Source: Dyadobacter arcticus
GTDB lineage: Bacteria; Bacteroidota; Bacteroidia; Cytophagales; Spirosomataceae
Direction of reading: 5' to 3'
NCBI RefSeq assembly: GCF_011762185.1
Contig: NZ_JAASQJ010000002.1
Location: 620,001-684,000, forward strand
DNA: 64,000 bases
Shown piece by piece: positions 18,487 through 28,435 of the stretch (its first letter is position 1; every line of letters starts with the position of its first letter). A model generated the notes under the pieces. That model was not told the DNA's origin. It worked only from the letters and a program-made list of their open reading frames with translations, and made no database searches. The translations under genes and the position numbers were made by a program.

Positions 18487-20067
18487 TTAAAATAGTCCGG
18501 CAGCATGGTGTATCGCACCCATGGAGTTTGCGCCGTTCCAGCCTTGTGACAGCAGTGCTCTGGAACCTTTTTCGTTGACCCGATATAAATTATCTCCCGA
18601 CACCATGAACAAGTTTCCACCTACCCCGCTCATCGCAGTAACGTTCGGGAAACCGTCCCTCACAAAATCAATTGCTCCGGTGTCTTTATTAATCCGCCAT
18701 AATTTGTCCGCCAACATCATGTACAAAAATGGTGATGTTCCATAGGGAGCGGCCATGCCTTTCACATCTGTCCAGTTGCCACCATACTGTCTTTCAACCA
18801 GGCCTGTTGTCCTGTTGATCTTGTACAATGTATTTTTCCAGATAATGTACAATCCATTGTTATGGTAGTAAAGAGCCTGGGTTCCAGTCCAGTTCTCAAG
18901 AGCATTTACTCCGCCGAGCCTGGTACGCGTTCCATTAAATTTATTGATCTTCCAAAGCCGTGTTCCCTGCTGTGCATACATAAAACCCTGCTGATCTTCG
19001 CCGGTGAGGCCAATAGCCCCGGTTCCGAATGGGTATTTCTGAATAACGTCCCCCGACAAGCGGTGCGCCTTCGTCAGAACACCGTTGCCTTCAATGGTCC
19101 AGATATAATTGTTATCTTCTGCAATGGTTTTTGCTGCACCAGTTGCCCCAACCTCAGGTGTATTTAGCAGTTGATAGGATCCGTCCTTTGTACTTACGCT
19201 GTAAATTGATTTGAACCACCGAATATATAAATTAGAATACATGGCGGTAATCGTATTTACATCTCCAACTGAAAGCACAGTTTCGTTCTTTGTCCAGGTG
19301 GTGCCGTCCTTTTTGGTAAGGGTCTCTTTCCCATTCTTGCTGAAATATTTAGGGCCATACAGCATTATAGAGTTGAAATCCAACTGTTTTCCTCCGTCGA
19401 AGGTTACTCCGCTCCCATATTGCTCGAAATTATGTTCTTTTCCTGCTTCTATATTTTCCCAGTGAACGGTCAAATATTGGTCCCGGTCGGCACGGGCCTG
19501 CTCGTGTACTAAACCTATCGCATGACCGATTTCATGAACAATCGTACCAACCGATGCCCCACTTTCCAACTCGATAACCTGCTTGCCCGTGATCATACCG
19601 ATGTTAGACCGGTTTACACTCGAAGAAACGAACCGTATATAATCGGCCTGGTTTGTTCGTTTAACAAAAGTTACCGAGGTTTTGGATTCCCACTCTGTTA
19701 TCGCTGCGTTGATATTAGTTTCTGATAAATTCGCGGAGATTTCATACGGTACGAATGCGTCAGGCCACCTGTAATCTTTATTGGCATAACCAGCTCCGGA
19801 AACCCGTGCATTTTCATCAGACCCGCCTGCTAATTGTTCAGCGGTAAGAATAATATCGTCCTGCCAGACTGCTTGGCCATCAATCTCTTTATACCTGATC
19901 CTATGCCCACTGAACTGTCCATCCTTGACTGTACCGGTGCTGTCCGAGCTGACTATGGCAGTTTGTTTTTCAAGGGTTGTTTCCCCCAGCTTGTCTTCAC
20001 AAGAACTAAATAATGAAGAGGCCAATATGAGGCCTGATGCCCAAACGGGCAATGAAATTGATTTCAT
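18487..20067 (-). CDS. Astacin-like (M12A) zinc metallopeptidase lipoprotein
   Basis: Lipoprotein signal with lipobox LFSSC from the ATG at 20067; a start at 20133 would add 22 residues of low-complexity hydrophobic sequence and is less likely. The catalytic zinc motif is HEIGHAIGLVHEQARADRD near residues 175-190, the extended HExxHxxGxxHE of astacins, with a downstream SIMLYGPKYFS Met-turn. The C-terminal half consists of repeated WR/WKIN-type segments (LWKINKFNGTRTRLG, LWRINKDTGAIDFV, LYRVNEKGSRALL) that resemble tectonin-like propeller repeats, probably for carbohydrate or surface binding. Surface or secreted protease. Confidence 0.85.
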   Translation of the reverse strand: MKSISLPVWASGLILASSLFSSCEDKLGETTLEKQTAIVSSDSTGTVKDGQFSGHRIRYKEIDGQAVWQDDIILTAEQLAGGSDENARVSGAGYANKDYRWPDAFVPYEISANLSETNINAAITEWESKTSVTFVKRTNQADYIRFVSSSVNRSNIGMITGKQVIELESGASVGTIVHEIGHAIGLVHEQARADRDQYLTVHWENIEAGKEHNFEQYGSGVTFDGGKQLDFNSIMLYGPKYFSKNGKETLTKKDGTTWTKNETVLSVGDVNTITAMYSNLYIRWFKSIYSVSTKDGSYQLLNTPEVGATGAAKTIAEDNNYIWTIEGNGVLTKAHRLSGDVIQKYPFGTGAIGLTGEDQQGFMYAQQGTRLWKINKFNGTRTRLGGVNALENWTGTQALYYHNNGLYIIWKNTLYKINRTTGLVERQYGGNWTDVKGMAAPYGTSPFLYMMLADKLWRINKDTGAIDFVRDGFPNVTAMSGVGGNLFMVSGDNLYRVNEKGSRALLSQGWNGANSMGAIHHAAGLF

Positions 20068-20080
20068 AATAATGAAAATG

Positions 20081-20100
20081 ATAAATAAATAAATAAATAA
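20081..20100. repeat. Short (ATAA)5 tandem repeat
   Basis: Five copies of ATAA lie just upstream of the astacin-like gene start. Four-base repeats in a leader can slip in length and change expression, but this array is short. Confidence 0.6.
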
Positions 20101-20160
20101 ACTACTTGGCAATATCTGAACGCTTATATCCATACGCAGCCGAATCCAACTTCATCTAAG

Positions 20161-20979
20161 TCAAAAGCTGAGCATCAGTTTAGTGAGCGTTTCTGGCTTC
20201 GAAAAGAAAGGAGAATGACTGGTTGGAAGCGTACCTGTTTTATTCGTGGCCACATTTTTCGCCATTTCCGACATGTTCCCATTTCTGGCTTCCGAACAAA
20301 TGATGTAATACTTGGGGATAGCCCCGTAAATAGCATCCGTAACCTGAACAGGAGTTGCGAACGGTGCAACCGGTTGTTTACCGAGATTTGCTTTCGCAAA
20401 CGCAATGTCTGCGGGAGAGCAGTCATGATAAAGGAAGTTAGCAACCTGAGCGAGATCTAAAGTAAAAGTAGCCTGGTTCTGATCGAAGATAAAACTGTTC
20501 GTAAAAGTAGCTTCCCCTGGTTTGGATGGCAGAAATTTCGCAGCCAGAGAAAAAACAGATTCCCCGTTTTTTGGCAGGAAGGCGTCCAGGAAAATTAACT
20601 TCTCCACCTTTGCCGTACCCAACCGCTCAGCAGTCTGAGCAATCGTAACTCCGCCGGAGGAATGTCCCACCAGAATAACGGGACCGGTTTGTGAATTGGC
20701 GACATCAACCACTTTGTTCACATAATCGTCCAGCGTCACCTTTTCCGCAGGTGTCTTGTCGTCACTATGGCCAGGCAGGTCGATCGCTACAACCCGATGG
20801 CCTTGGGCCAGTAAAAGTGGTACTACTTTCGTCCAGGCCCATGCGCCATGGCTGGCCCCGTGGATCAACAAGTAAGTTTTGGCCGGTTTTTTGATTTCAT
20901 GATCTTCGCTACACGAAATCAGCAGCGAAAAGGACAATAGAAGGACTGTTGCCCAGAAGGGCAGAAAATTTGTTTTCAT
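20161..20979 (-). CDS. Alpha/beta hydrolase lipoprotein (esterase-like)
   Basis: 272 residues with lipoprotein signal (LLISCSED). The fold is that of the salicylate-ester/hydroxynitrile-lyase-like esterases: oxyanion segment LIHGASHGAWAW, nucleophile elbow GHSSGG, a likely acid Asp in VTDAIYG or the PKYYIICSE region, and a catalytic His in TSHSPFFS near the end. Clearly paralogous to the cytosolic hydrolase encoded next (shared KTYxLxHGAxHGAW, HSPFFS and HDCS blocks). Envelope-bound esterase; substrate unknown. Confidence 0.8.
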   Translation of the reverse strand: MKTNFLPFWATVLLLSFSLLISCSEDHEIKKPAKTYLLIHGASHGAWAWTKVVPLLLAQGHRVVAIDLPGHSDDKTPAEKVTLDDYVNKVVDVANSQTGPVILVGHSSGGVTIAQTAERLGTAKVEKLIFLDAFLPKNGESVFSLAAKFLPSKPGEATFTNSFIFDQNQATFTLDLAQVANFLYHDCSPADIAFAKANLGKQPVAPFATPVQVTDAIYGAIPKYYIICSEARNGNMSEMAKNVATNKTGTLPTSHSPFFSKPETLTKLMLSF

Positions 20980-21103
20980 GGCAGTAAAAGATGAATAAAT
21001 AGATTACAATATGCCCTGGTAGAACAGTGGGCCGGGCAGCCCAATTATGAAGACGGTATACTATAAACGTAAGTTTGTTTTAACCAAATAAGTTACTAAG
21101 ACG

Positions 21104-21865
21104 TTATTCTATCCCGCTTAAAACATCTACCAGTTTGTCTGGCATGGAGAAAAAAGGAGAATGGCTGCTCGCAAGCTTATACACTTTCTTACACGGCATG
21201 TTTGTCGACAGGAATGTTTTGTCCATGTCCCTGCTTTCCGTGCAAAGGATAAAGTATTTAGGTATCACTCCATAAACGTCGTCAGTTAAGCGCACAGGTG
21301 TTGCCAAAGGAACGATCGGTTCTTTTAAAATTCTGGCTAATGCGAACTTTTGGTCCTCTTCGGAGCAATCATGATAGAAGATCTGCGCAGCCATTTCCGG
21401 ATTGACTGTATTCGTTGTGTGATCTTCCGAAGGGATAATATTTTCGACAAGCGTGGGTTTTCTTGAATCTGGTGTCAAATGTTTGAGCGTTGCTTCTACC
21501 AGTGCGAACAGTGATTCACCGTCCCTGGGCAGGAATGCATCAATATAAATAAGGGACAGGACTTTTTCAGGACCTAACTTTTCCGCTGTCTGCGAAATTA
21601 CGATACCCGCCATTGAATGACCAACTAATATCACCGGCCCGTTTTGATCATTGGCAGTTGTTACTACTGCATTTACGTAATCATCCAAACTGAGATCCGA
21701 CGTACGTTCGATATCGCCTCCGTGCCCCGGCAGCTCGGTTGCTATTGCTTTGTGCCCCCTGGCTTGCAGTAATGGGGTTACTTTATCCCAGCACCAGGCA
21801 CCATGCCATGCCCCGTGAACTAAGATGTATGTTTTACCAGGTTGAGAAAATTCAATGTTTGTCAT
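21104..21865 (-). CDS. Alpha/beta hydrolase (esterase-like), cytosolic
   Basis: 253 residues without a signal peptide. Oxyanion segment LVHGAWHGAWCW, nucleophile elbow GHSMAG with Ser, conserved YIDAFLPRDGES, and C-terminal SSHSPFFSMPDKL with the catalytic His. It is a paralogue of the lipoprotein hydrolase downstream and lies just downstream of an AraC-type regulator gene on the same strand, so regulation by that AraC protein is plausible. Confidence 0.85.
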   Translation of the reverse strand: MTNIEFSQPGKTYILVHGAWHGAWCWDKVTPLLQARGHKAIATELPGHGGDIERTSDLSLDDYVNAVVTTANDQNGPVILVGHSMAGIVISQTAEKLGPEKVLSLIYIDAFLPRDGESLFALVEATLKHLTPDSRKPTLVENIIPSEDHTTNTVNPEMAAQIFYHDCSEEDQKFALARILKEPIVPLATPVRLTDDVYGVIPKYFILCTESRDMDKTFLSTNMPCKKVYKLASSHSPFFSMPDKLVDVLSGIE

Positions 21866-21947
21866 GACTAATAAGATAATGATTGAAAATAGATTGCTTT
21901 GGTATTGAATGAACTATGAAGCAAAATTGAGCATTAACAATCAATCG

Positions 21948-21969
21948 CAAGTGGTAAAAAAGGGACATT
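21948..21969. repeat. 22-base element, copy 1
   Basis: This element (core GTGGTAA...GGACATT) recurs at 23458-23479 with 19 of 22 bases identical. It lies between the AraC gene end and the start of the alpha/beta hydrolase gene. Confidence 0.55.
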
Positions 21970-21970
21970 G

Positions 21971-22843
21971 TTATGCCAGCGAGAAAGATGACTCAGCACG
22001 GCTCCTGTAAATTTCAGAAGTAAGATTAAGTTCCCGCTCTGGTGACTTGCTTTCCAGGAGATGAAATTCGGTTGGTGTGTGCTTCGTAAAATCCTTATAA
22101 TCCTTGACCAGGTGTTGATAATCGAAATATCCGCAGTCAAAGGCTATCTGCAGCCAGTCCCTTTCCGGATAAGCATTCTTCATTATTACTGCATTGTTAA
22201 AGCGAATGATCCTCATATATGATTTAGGATTAACTCCCGTTCGCTCATAGAATTTCCTGGTAAACTGTTTTGGAGATAAGCAGGACTCATCAGCGAGCCA
22301 ATCTACCGAAACTTTGCCACCGGAATTGATCATCAATTTGGTTACAGTATCCAGCCGGTGCGCATCTTTCCGTGTATTATGGACTAAGGAGCTTAAAAAC
22401 CGGTCAGCAATCAATACCATTTGGTCGTAGCCGGCTGCATTTTGCAACTGCTCATAGATCAACCGGATATTCTTTGAAAAAATGAGTTCAGCGTCAAGGT
22501 ATTTATCGGTTAGCTCGAATGAAGAAATCCCGGTAAGCCTAAATAATGCAGTTGGCTGAAAAATAATATTGAATGTCATAAAATCTTTGCCCAGCAAATA
22601 CCGATTAATCACCGAGGTCTGCTGGCCTGCAAGGACTATACCAAATTTATGGTCCCTTTTTGGACCACTGCCTAATTGGACCAGCTCCCGTTCGCGGAGA
22701 AAGAAATGAAGGCAAACTTCCGGCCTGGGCGCATACGCTTTCAGGATTGGCTCAGGCGCATTCACAAAGCCAAAGTGAACAATCCGATAACACTGCACAA
22801 ATTCGTTCAGCGAGCGGTGAGGCGCAAGGTCTTTTAAAATCAT
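21971..22843 (-). CDS. AraC family transcriptional regulator
   Basis: 290 residues: an N-terminal sensing domain (from LAPHRSLNEFVQCYRIVHFG) and a C-terminal double helix-turn-helix (VDWLADESCLSPKQFTRKF, then FDCGYFDYQHLVKDYKDFT). The second motif has the AraC pattern DxQHLxKDFK-FxxxTP. Same strand as, and directly upstream of, the cytosolic alpha/beta hydrolase. Likely an activator of that gene. Confidence 0.85.
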   Translation of the reverse strand: MILKDLAPHRSLNEFVQCYRIVHFGFVNAPEPILKAYAPRPEVCLHFFLRERELVQLGSGPKRDHKFGIVLAGQQTSVINRYLLGKDFMTFNIIFQPTALFRLTGISSFELTDKYLDAELIFSKNIRLIYEQLQNAAGYDQMVLIADRFLSSLVHNTRKDAHRLDTVTKLMINSGGKVSVDWLADESCLSPKQFTRKFYERTGVNPKSYMRIIRFNNAVIMKNAYPERDWLQIAFDCGYFDYQHLVKDYKDFTKHTPTEFHLLESKSPERELNLTSEIYRSRAESSFSLA

Positions 22844-22881
22844 TTACAGCTAAGTATTTCTTTTACACAAAAATACATTTT

Positions 22882-23346
22882 TTAATTCTCCACATATCTA
22901 GGCGACACAATAGTTCCCTGCCCAGCGATAGCTTGCCATCGGCAATCTATTTTCTGATAGACGGTGGTCCTACGAACATATAAAACATTTTCTCCGGAAG
23001 GCGAGTCTATTCTGATTTTCTTCGTCAATGTCAATGAAGTTAGAACATCGGAAAAAGCGAAAATATCAAATTGGGATGCGACCCGCTCAACAGATTTCCA
23101 GGAGCCATGGATCAGCGTACTGATTTCGGCTTGCTTGTCATTGATTTCCCCATTTGGAGTACAATTGATATACTTATCAGCAAACAGGTAGGCAAATGTG
23201 GCTGAATCTTTCTGCTCCATAGCCCGGTTATGTTGATCATCAAGTTGAATGAAGAAGTTTATCAGGTCCTTGTTTGCTTTGTTGCCCTGCCCCGGTGTGA
23301 ACAAACTGATTGATGAGAATAGTCCAAAAAATAGGGTTTTTGCCAT
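22882..23346 (-). CDS. Secreted NTF2-like (DUF4440-type) protein
   Basis: 154 residues with a signal peptide (LFFGLFSSISLFTPGQG). The body matches the cone-shaped SnoaL/DUF4440 fold: LDDQHNRAMEQKDSATFAYLFADKYINCTPNGEI and later YVRRTTVYQKIDCRWQAIAGQGT. Members range from small enzymes to binding proteins. It is upstream of and co-directional with the AraC gene, 38 bases apart. Function not determinable. Confidence 0.7.
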   Translation of the reverse strand: MAKTLFFGLFSSISLFTPGQGNKANKDLINFFIQLDDQHNRAMEQKDSATFAYLFADKYINCTPNGEINDKQAEISTLIHGSWKSVERVASQFDIFAFSDVLTSLTLTKKIRIDSPSGENVLYVRRTTVYQKIDCRWQAIAGQGTIVSPRYVEN

Positions 23347-23968
23347 GTTCTTGTTTACAAAAATTAAGAGTTTACTGAAACTAGTAATTCATTTTTCAGT
23401 ACCTGACTTCATGCTGAAATAAATTCTGAGGCAAATTTCATCGGTTTCTGCTAATGACAGGTGGTAAGAAAAGGACATTCTAGAATTATAAAATAGTGAC
23501 TTAGCACGCTGATACAGTTCAAATGAAAGGTCAAATCATCGTATACTACACCCCTTTTAATACGGTGAAAGATTTTTCGGAAAATGAGTAAAGACTCTCA
23601 ATTGACAATTAAGTTTCCTTACTTATCCTTAAGATTTTACCGACGAGCAGAGCACATCGCAGGCACCCAGCCTGGCAATAATCTAGGTTTGACTTCAGCG
23701 CGAGATTTCGATGTACAGAGCTTCTGCTAACCCATCATCAGCTAAGGAATTCTAATTCGAACGTCATTGTTAAAAGACGCCCACCACAAGACGCCTTTGC
23801 TGCTCAACAAAGGCACAAATCCTGGTCGAATATCCCATTTTCACGCCTTCGTACAGAAAGGTGGTTTTCGAATAAAGCAATTTTTCCTTAGGTGTGATGC
23901 GCTCCATTACTTAAAAACCAAATAATCTTGCAAATCCAAAAATTACAGGCTTTTTTGCCTCTTATCCC
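23347..23968. other. Intergenic region with AraC-end-like relic
   Basis: Around 23458-23507 the sequence resembles the 3' end and following spacer of the AraC gene at 21948-22001 (a shared 22-base block plus GTGACT-AGCACG), which suggests the remnant of a duplication. A 45-codon minus-strand reading frame (23770-23907, starting MERITPKEK) is present but I do not recognise it. Nothing else is seen. Confidence 0.45.
23458..23479. repeat. 22-base element, copy 2
   Basis: It differs from the copy at 21948-21969 at three positions. It lies about 110-130 bases upstream of the NTF2-like gene start (minus strand). Confidence 0.55.
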
Positions 23969-25849
23969 CTACCACACAGCCACGCTCGATTCCTCTCTTT
24001 TCTTTGCAATGGTTTTCCTGAAAAAGTCAACCAAATCTTTTACGTGGTAGTCAAATGAAAAATACATTCTGTTGTTCCAGCAATTTTCACGAATCTTTCT
24101 CAGCCTTGCTTTGTCCCGCAATTGCTGGCCCAAATCCTCGAAATCCTTGAAAAACACGCCTGTATCAAACTTCTTCATCATATTCTGACTGGCAACTATA
24201 TTTCCGCTATTGTCCCGCTGGATCATAGGCAGCCCAGCTGTCGCCAGTGTCGTCAGGCGCGCGGGTAAATTCAGGTCCATCCAATCCATTTTCATTAGCT
24301 CGCCCTGGTTCGCGCTCTGAAAAACGTGCAGCCAGCCTGCGTCGTATTGCGATAGCACTTTCGTCCATTGTGCAGGCGAACAATTGTGGTAAAGATGAAC
24401 GTGCTTAGGGGCCAGATTTAACACCTGAGTGAGCCATAATTTGTAGGTTTTATGACTGATATCCCCATAAATGTGCAGATGAATATCTTGTTTGGACATT
24501 TCCTTTACATCATTCGGCTCAATCCCGAATGGTCGCCCCGAAACGACGGTGTGGATTTGCCCATCCTTCTCCGATAAAAGCTCGGTTTTTTCTTCTTTAA
24601 AGTAAAATCTTGAAGGCAGGTCACCGTCCAATATGAATGAATTTCTTTTTTCACTATCCAAAAATTGTTCGAACCAGACTTTATTCTCCTCATTGATGTA
24701 AATCTGACCATCTGAATTTTGAAAAAGATCGATTAGCCTGTCCCACAATCCTTGTTGCCGGCACACAAATGGACCTTCTTTGAAATGCCACACAAATGGT
24801 ATCCCCAGATTTCTCTGCATCACTTCATGGGCCAGCGGTACGGCGTAGGAATTAAGTTGTGCATATATAATGTCTGGCTGAATTTCCTTCACACGGGCCT
24901 CCCAATTGTCCATCGGAATATCTTGCACATTTCCAAAAGGCAGCGGCCCCACTGCGTTGAAAAAGTATGGATGACCGATCCAAAGACCATATAGTTGATG
25001 TCCCTGCTCTTCCAGTGCACAAATCCGCTCCGCATTGTAAGCCAGCTCGCCCACCAGCAAAATCTTCAGAGACCCGGATGAGCGGACAACAGGAAGATAT
25101 TGTAGGGTTTTAAAGTCATTGAATTCATTAATAAAATGACCTGATGCAGATTTGAACCGAAGGCGTTGTTTTACCTTGTAATATTGTTTGTACCAATGAA
25201 TTCCGCCCCACGAACCGAGCTCATTGATGATTTTATGTCTCTGCAATGGATGCGAAACCCATTCAGCCGAAACCTGATTGGTTGACACAAACCGCCCAAA
25301 AGATTTTATGCGTCCCCAGAACATAAAATTCAGATCGTCTGTAACTAACTCGGCCCGTTCAACCCACGTCTCGTCCACCTTCCGGTGTAATACCTGGACC
25401 AGCTGGAAATGCGGTCCATCTTCTATTTTCTCAAATGTTGTTTTTGCAAGGCTGGCCTGAATGGAGTCATAATATTCGTAACGTAGACCCGAATACGCCA
25501 GTACCGCATCGGGATTTTCGTCCAGCGCAGTACAAAGCGAGGACAAGTGATTTTTGAAAAAAATATCATCGGCAGGCAAATAGGCAATGTAATCATAGCT
25601 CGCCAGCTCAATGCCTTTATTAAGACTATAACCCATACCCTCATTCCGTTCATTCTCATAGTAACGGATCCGGCTATCCGTATCCATGAATTCCCTTAGA
25701 ACTGATTCCAGGTTGTCCGTTGAACCATCGTTGATCACCACGATTTCCCAATCCAAAAAATCCTGCTTTTTAACACTTACGATCGCCCTGCGAATAAATG
25801 ATGCCTGGTTATATACTGGAATAATAATCGAAATATGTTGCGCTTCCAT
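23969..25849 (-). CDS. Two-domain glycosyltransferase (GT2 plus GT4-like)
   Basis: 626 residues. The N-terminal ~210 residues are a GT-A family 2 transferase (IIIPVYNQASFIRRAI, VVINDGSTDN, the metal-binding region YLPADDIFF). From about residue 265 a second, GT-B-like half begins (LKILLVGELAYNAERI; later HIYGDISHKTYKLWL, LPARLTTLATAGLPMI). It is the last gene of the peptide-modification cluster and on its strand, 69 bases behind the dehydratase gene. The sugar donor and acceptor are unknown. In this setting it could glycosylate the peptide, or it could be an unrelated surface-sugar enzyme. Confidence 0.8.
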   Translation of the reverse strand: MEAQHISIIIPVYNQASFIRRAIVSVKKQDFLDWEIVVINDGSTDNLESVLREFMDTDSRIRYYENERNEGMGYSLNKGIELASYDYIAYLPADDIFFKNHLSSLCTALDENPDAVLAYSGLRYEYYDSIQASLAKTTFEKIEDGPHFQLVQVLHRKVDETWVERAELVTDDLNFMFWGRIKSFGRFVSTNQVSAEWVSHPLQRHKIINELGSWGGIHWYKQYYKVKQRLRFKSASGHFINEFNDFKTLQYLPVVRSSGSLKILLVGELAYNAERICALEEQGHQLYGLWIGHPYFFNAVGPLPFGNVQDIPMDNWEARVKEIQPDIIYAQLNSYAVPLAHEVMQRNLGIPFVWHFKEGPFVCRQQGLWDRLIDLFQNSDGQIYINEENKVWFEQFLDSEKRNSFILDGDLPSRFYFKEEKTELLSEKDGQIHTVVSGRPFGIEPNDVKEMSKQDIHLHIYGDISHKTYKLWLTQVLNLAPKHVHLYHNCSPAQWTKVLSQYDAGWLHVFQSANQGELMKMDWMDLNLPARLTTLATAGLPMIQRDNSGNIVASQNMMKKFDTGVFFKDFEDLGQQLRDKARLRKIRENCWNNRMYFSFDYHVKDLVDFFRKTIAKKREESSVAVW

Positions 25850-25918
25850 TCAATTCATTTTTTAAAATATATAAAATAAAACAGCAGTCAATTTCAAAAA
25901 ACTAAACGCATATTCACG

Positions 25919-28435
25919 TTAGAAATTCATCACATACTCCTTCACACGACCGTTTGATTGGTCATAATACGAATTAAAGCTGGGAAAAACCTCCGATAAT
26001 TCAATTACATGATCACTTTTACCGAGCATGTTCATAAAAAGAATTACCAGCAATGGTGACGTGAAATCAATGTACTGTGGTTTGGTCCGATCGTCTCCAT
26101 GCCCGCTACCGGCCCTCGGTATCTGTCCAAACTTCACAAATACCTCCCGCGGAATTGAATGTGCGGAAAGAAATTCATTCATCCGCATGCAGAATAAATG
26201 GGCCAGTCCATGACATTCACCGATCCATACCAGCAGAAATTTCGTTTTAATATGCCACTGCCTCCGTTTCAAGGTAACCTTACTTTTGAAAACAACCCTG
26301 GGGCTGGCTACCACGTTTTTTTCCAATGAAGCACTGATCAAAAACTCGCCTATCCGTTGTAAAAAATACTTATATCCAAAAAGCTCCGTATCATTAAACA
26401 ATTCCAGAAATTGTGTGAACTTAGATCTCCTGGCCAATGCTTCCATTGAAAAATTAACGGGGTTAACTTTTACCCCATATTCATTAGAAATGATAACATT
26501 CTCATGATCTCCAATCGATAAATACAGAGCATTTAAAGGAATCAAATTACCAAATTCATTACTACAATTACCTGCAATATCCATGGTGTGATCCGACAAA
26601 ACCGGGAAGGAACTTGCATTATGGATTGAAGCATCCCTGACATCCGCAATGACCGAATGTTGGTTCAGATCCGCTATATATTTTCTACATTTATCAACGA
26701 TCTGTGGCGGGCAAAATCCAAGATATCTGGAAATATTAGATCCAAATCCGTTCGAAAAGGAGTTAATGACAATCTCCTCAAATCGAGGGTCAACAGTCTG
26801 AATAAATGTGCCAAACCTGACATGATCATCAATAAAAATCTGCCCGTTATCCAGGAACTGAAAAATATCCACCGGCCTTTCTGGTCCGTGTTCATTGAGC
26901 GCACCAGTAACATTGTGAACCAGTTTAATAAGCCTGTCAAAATCGGTGCCTTCCGCTTCTGCCAGATTTCCATTACCCAGATAGAATTCCTCATATGCTC
27001 TCAACAAGGGTACCTTTCCTCCCACTCCTTGTACGCACTTCGACAGGGTAAGCCTGGTTCGTTTTTTTAGAAAATTATTATTGAGAACAAAAAAAACTTC
27101 AAGTATTCTCCCTTGCACCGACTCAACATCCTCAGCTTCCAATTCGCTGTCAGCATTGGCGAAAACGTTCTCGTAAAATAGGCTTCCGGAACGAGCGAGC
27201 TCATTAAGATAATTCTGGCTCCGATCAGCATTTAAAGAATTGGTAAGATTCACGGAACACTCTTCTATGTAAGTCCTTCGCTTTGAGATATCTGACGTTG
27301 ATTCTATTTTTAGTGACGCAGCCTTTAAATCTCTTAGAAAATCACGTACTTCCAGGATATTCGCGTCAAAATTTAGTCTTCTGGAATCAATATATTTGAT
27401 CAGGGTAGAGACCCACTCCATATCATCCAATCCGACCGGGAATTTAATGTGTACAATTCCTAAATCCACCAGCCCGGTCAGGTATTCATCCACCGTTTCA
27501 ATCGTTTGTGAAAATCTGGCTGCAATCAGATCCACAAAATCCGAGTATCTTATTGGCAGTTTGGCGAGTTCCAGAATCTCGGTAATCACCTCCGTTCTTT
27601 TTACCTTCTTAAAGAACTCACTGTTATTTGTATTTAAAAAGAAATGAATATATTCTTCATTGTCATTTCCAAGGAAAATAGCTTTGTTAACTGTCACTTC
27701 CAACTGTCCAATAAACTTTTTACTTGAAAGCAGCATTTCTCGTGCGCGAAAATACACCAGATTTGAAATCTGGATCCTCGATTCCCGATCCGAGAAATCT
27801 ATACCCCTATATTTCCTTCCAATCAATTCCATTGCAAATACCCCATTGAGGCTACTAAACGGAGTTGTCTTTGTTGCGCTTCGGGTTAGATACTTTGTTG
27901 CTGTCAAGATGAGATTCCTGCCACTTTTATTCATGCCGACCCGCAGCAAGATATTTTTTTTCAATTCATCATGTAAAATACACGAAGAAAACAAAATTCC
28001 ATTGCTTAATGCATGTCGGCTCAGCGCGTCCTGCAATGTCCTGATACCCGTTTCCAATTGACTTTCAAATGCAATTCCAAATTGCTCCTTTACTTTTTCG
28101 ATCCGGGTAGAGAAAGAAATGTATGCATCGACAGCATTTCTCAAAGTCTCGTATTCAGCTGTTACTTTATTGTACTTCGATAAATTTCTATTGTTATAAA
28201 TATCTCTCTTGAAAGTCAGCAATTTGTTCCTGTGCATCTCACGCGATTCCATGCCTATCAGACCAGACAGGATTTCAACAATCTTCTGTTTCAAATTCGA
28301 ATATACCTTTTCCATCGACCGGATCGTATGCAGATCTGCCGCACCATTTTCCAAAGTCAACAATTTAAGTATATCAGTTTCCAATCCACCCTCCCGACCA
28401 AATAGCAAAGGAAATGTAGGTGCCATAAAAATCAA
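25919..28435 (-). CDS. LanB-type dehydratase, glutamylation domain (split LanB)
   Basis: An 838-residue protein of the lantibiotic dehydratase N-terminal family (Lant_dehydr_N). The family signature is seen as YLTRSATKTTPFSSLNGVF near residues 180-195, and the family-typical end appears as PREVFVKFG, KPQYIDFTSPLLVILFM and IELSEVFPSFN. Known members transfer glutamate from glutamyl-tRNA to Ser/Thr side chains of a precursor peptide. The elimination domain found at the end of one-piece LanB enzymes is absent here; a separate protein at 36360-37253 supplies it, as in split LanB systems (thiopeptides, pinensins). Overlaps the upstream glycosyltransferase gene by four bases. Confidence 0.85.
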   Translation of the reverse strand: MIFMAPTFPLLFGREGGLETDILKLLTLENGAADLHTIRSMEKVYSNLKQKIVEILSGLIGMESREMHRNKLLTFKRDIYNNRNLSKYNKVTAEYETLRNAVDAYISFSTRIEKVKEQFGIAFESQLETGIRTLQDALSRHALSNGILFSSCILHDELKKNILLRVGMNKSGRNLILTATKYLTRSATKTTPFSSLNGVFAMELIGRKYRGIDFSDRESRIQISNLVYFRAREMLLSSKKFIGQLEVTVNKAIFLGNDNEEYIHFFLNTNNSEFFKKVKRTEVITEILELAKLPIRYSDFVDLIAARFSQTIETVDEYLTGLVDLGIVHIKFPVGLDDMEWVSTLIKYIDSRRLNFDANILEVRDFLRDLKAASLKIESTSDISKRRTYIEECSVNLTNSLNADRSQNYLNELARSGSLFYENVFANADSELEAEDVESVQGRILEVFFVLNNNFLKKRTRLTLSKCVQGVGGKVPLLRAYEEFYLGNGNLAEAEGTDFDRLIKLVHNVTGALNEHGPERPVDIFQFLDNGQIFIDDHVRFGTFIQTVDPRFEEIVINSFSNGFGSNISRYLGFCPPQIVDKCRKYIADLNQHSVIADVRDASIHNASSFPVLSDHTMDIAGNCSNEFGNLIPLNALYLSIGDHENVIISNEYGVKVNPVNFSMEALARRSKFTQFLELFNDTELFGYKYFLQRIGEFLISASLEKNVVASPRVVFKSKVTLKRRQWHIKTKFLLVWIGECHGLAHLFCMRMNEFLSAHSIPREVFVKFGQIPRAGSGHGDDRTKPQYIDFTSPLLVILFMNMLGKSDHVIELSEVFPSFNSYYDQSNGRVKEYVMNF

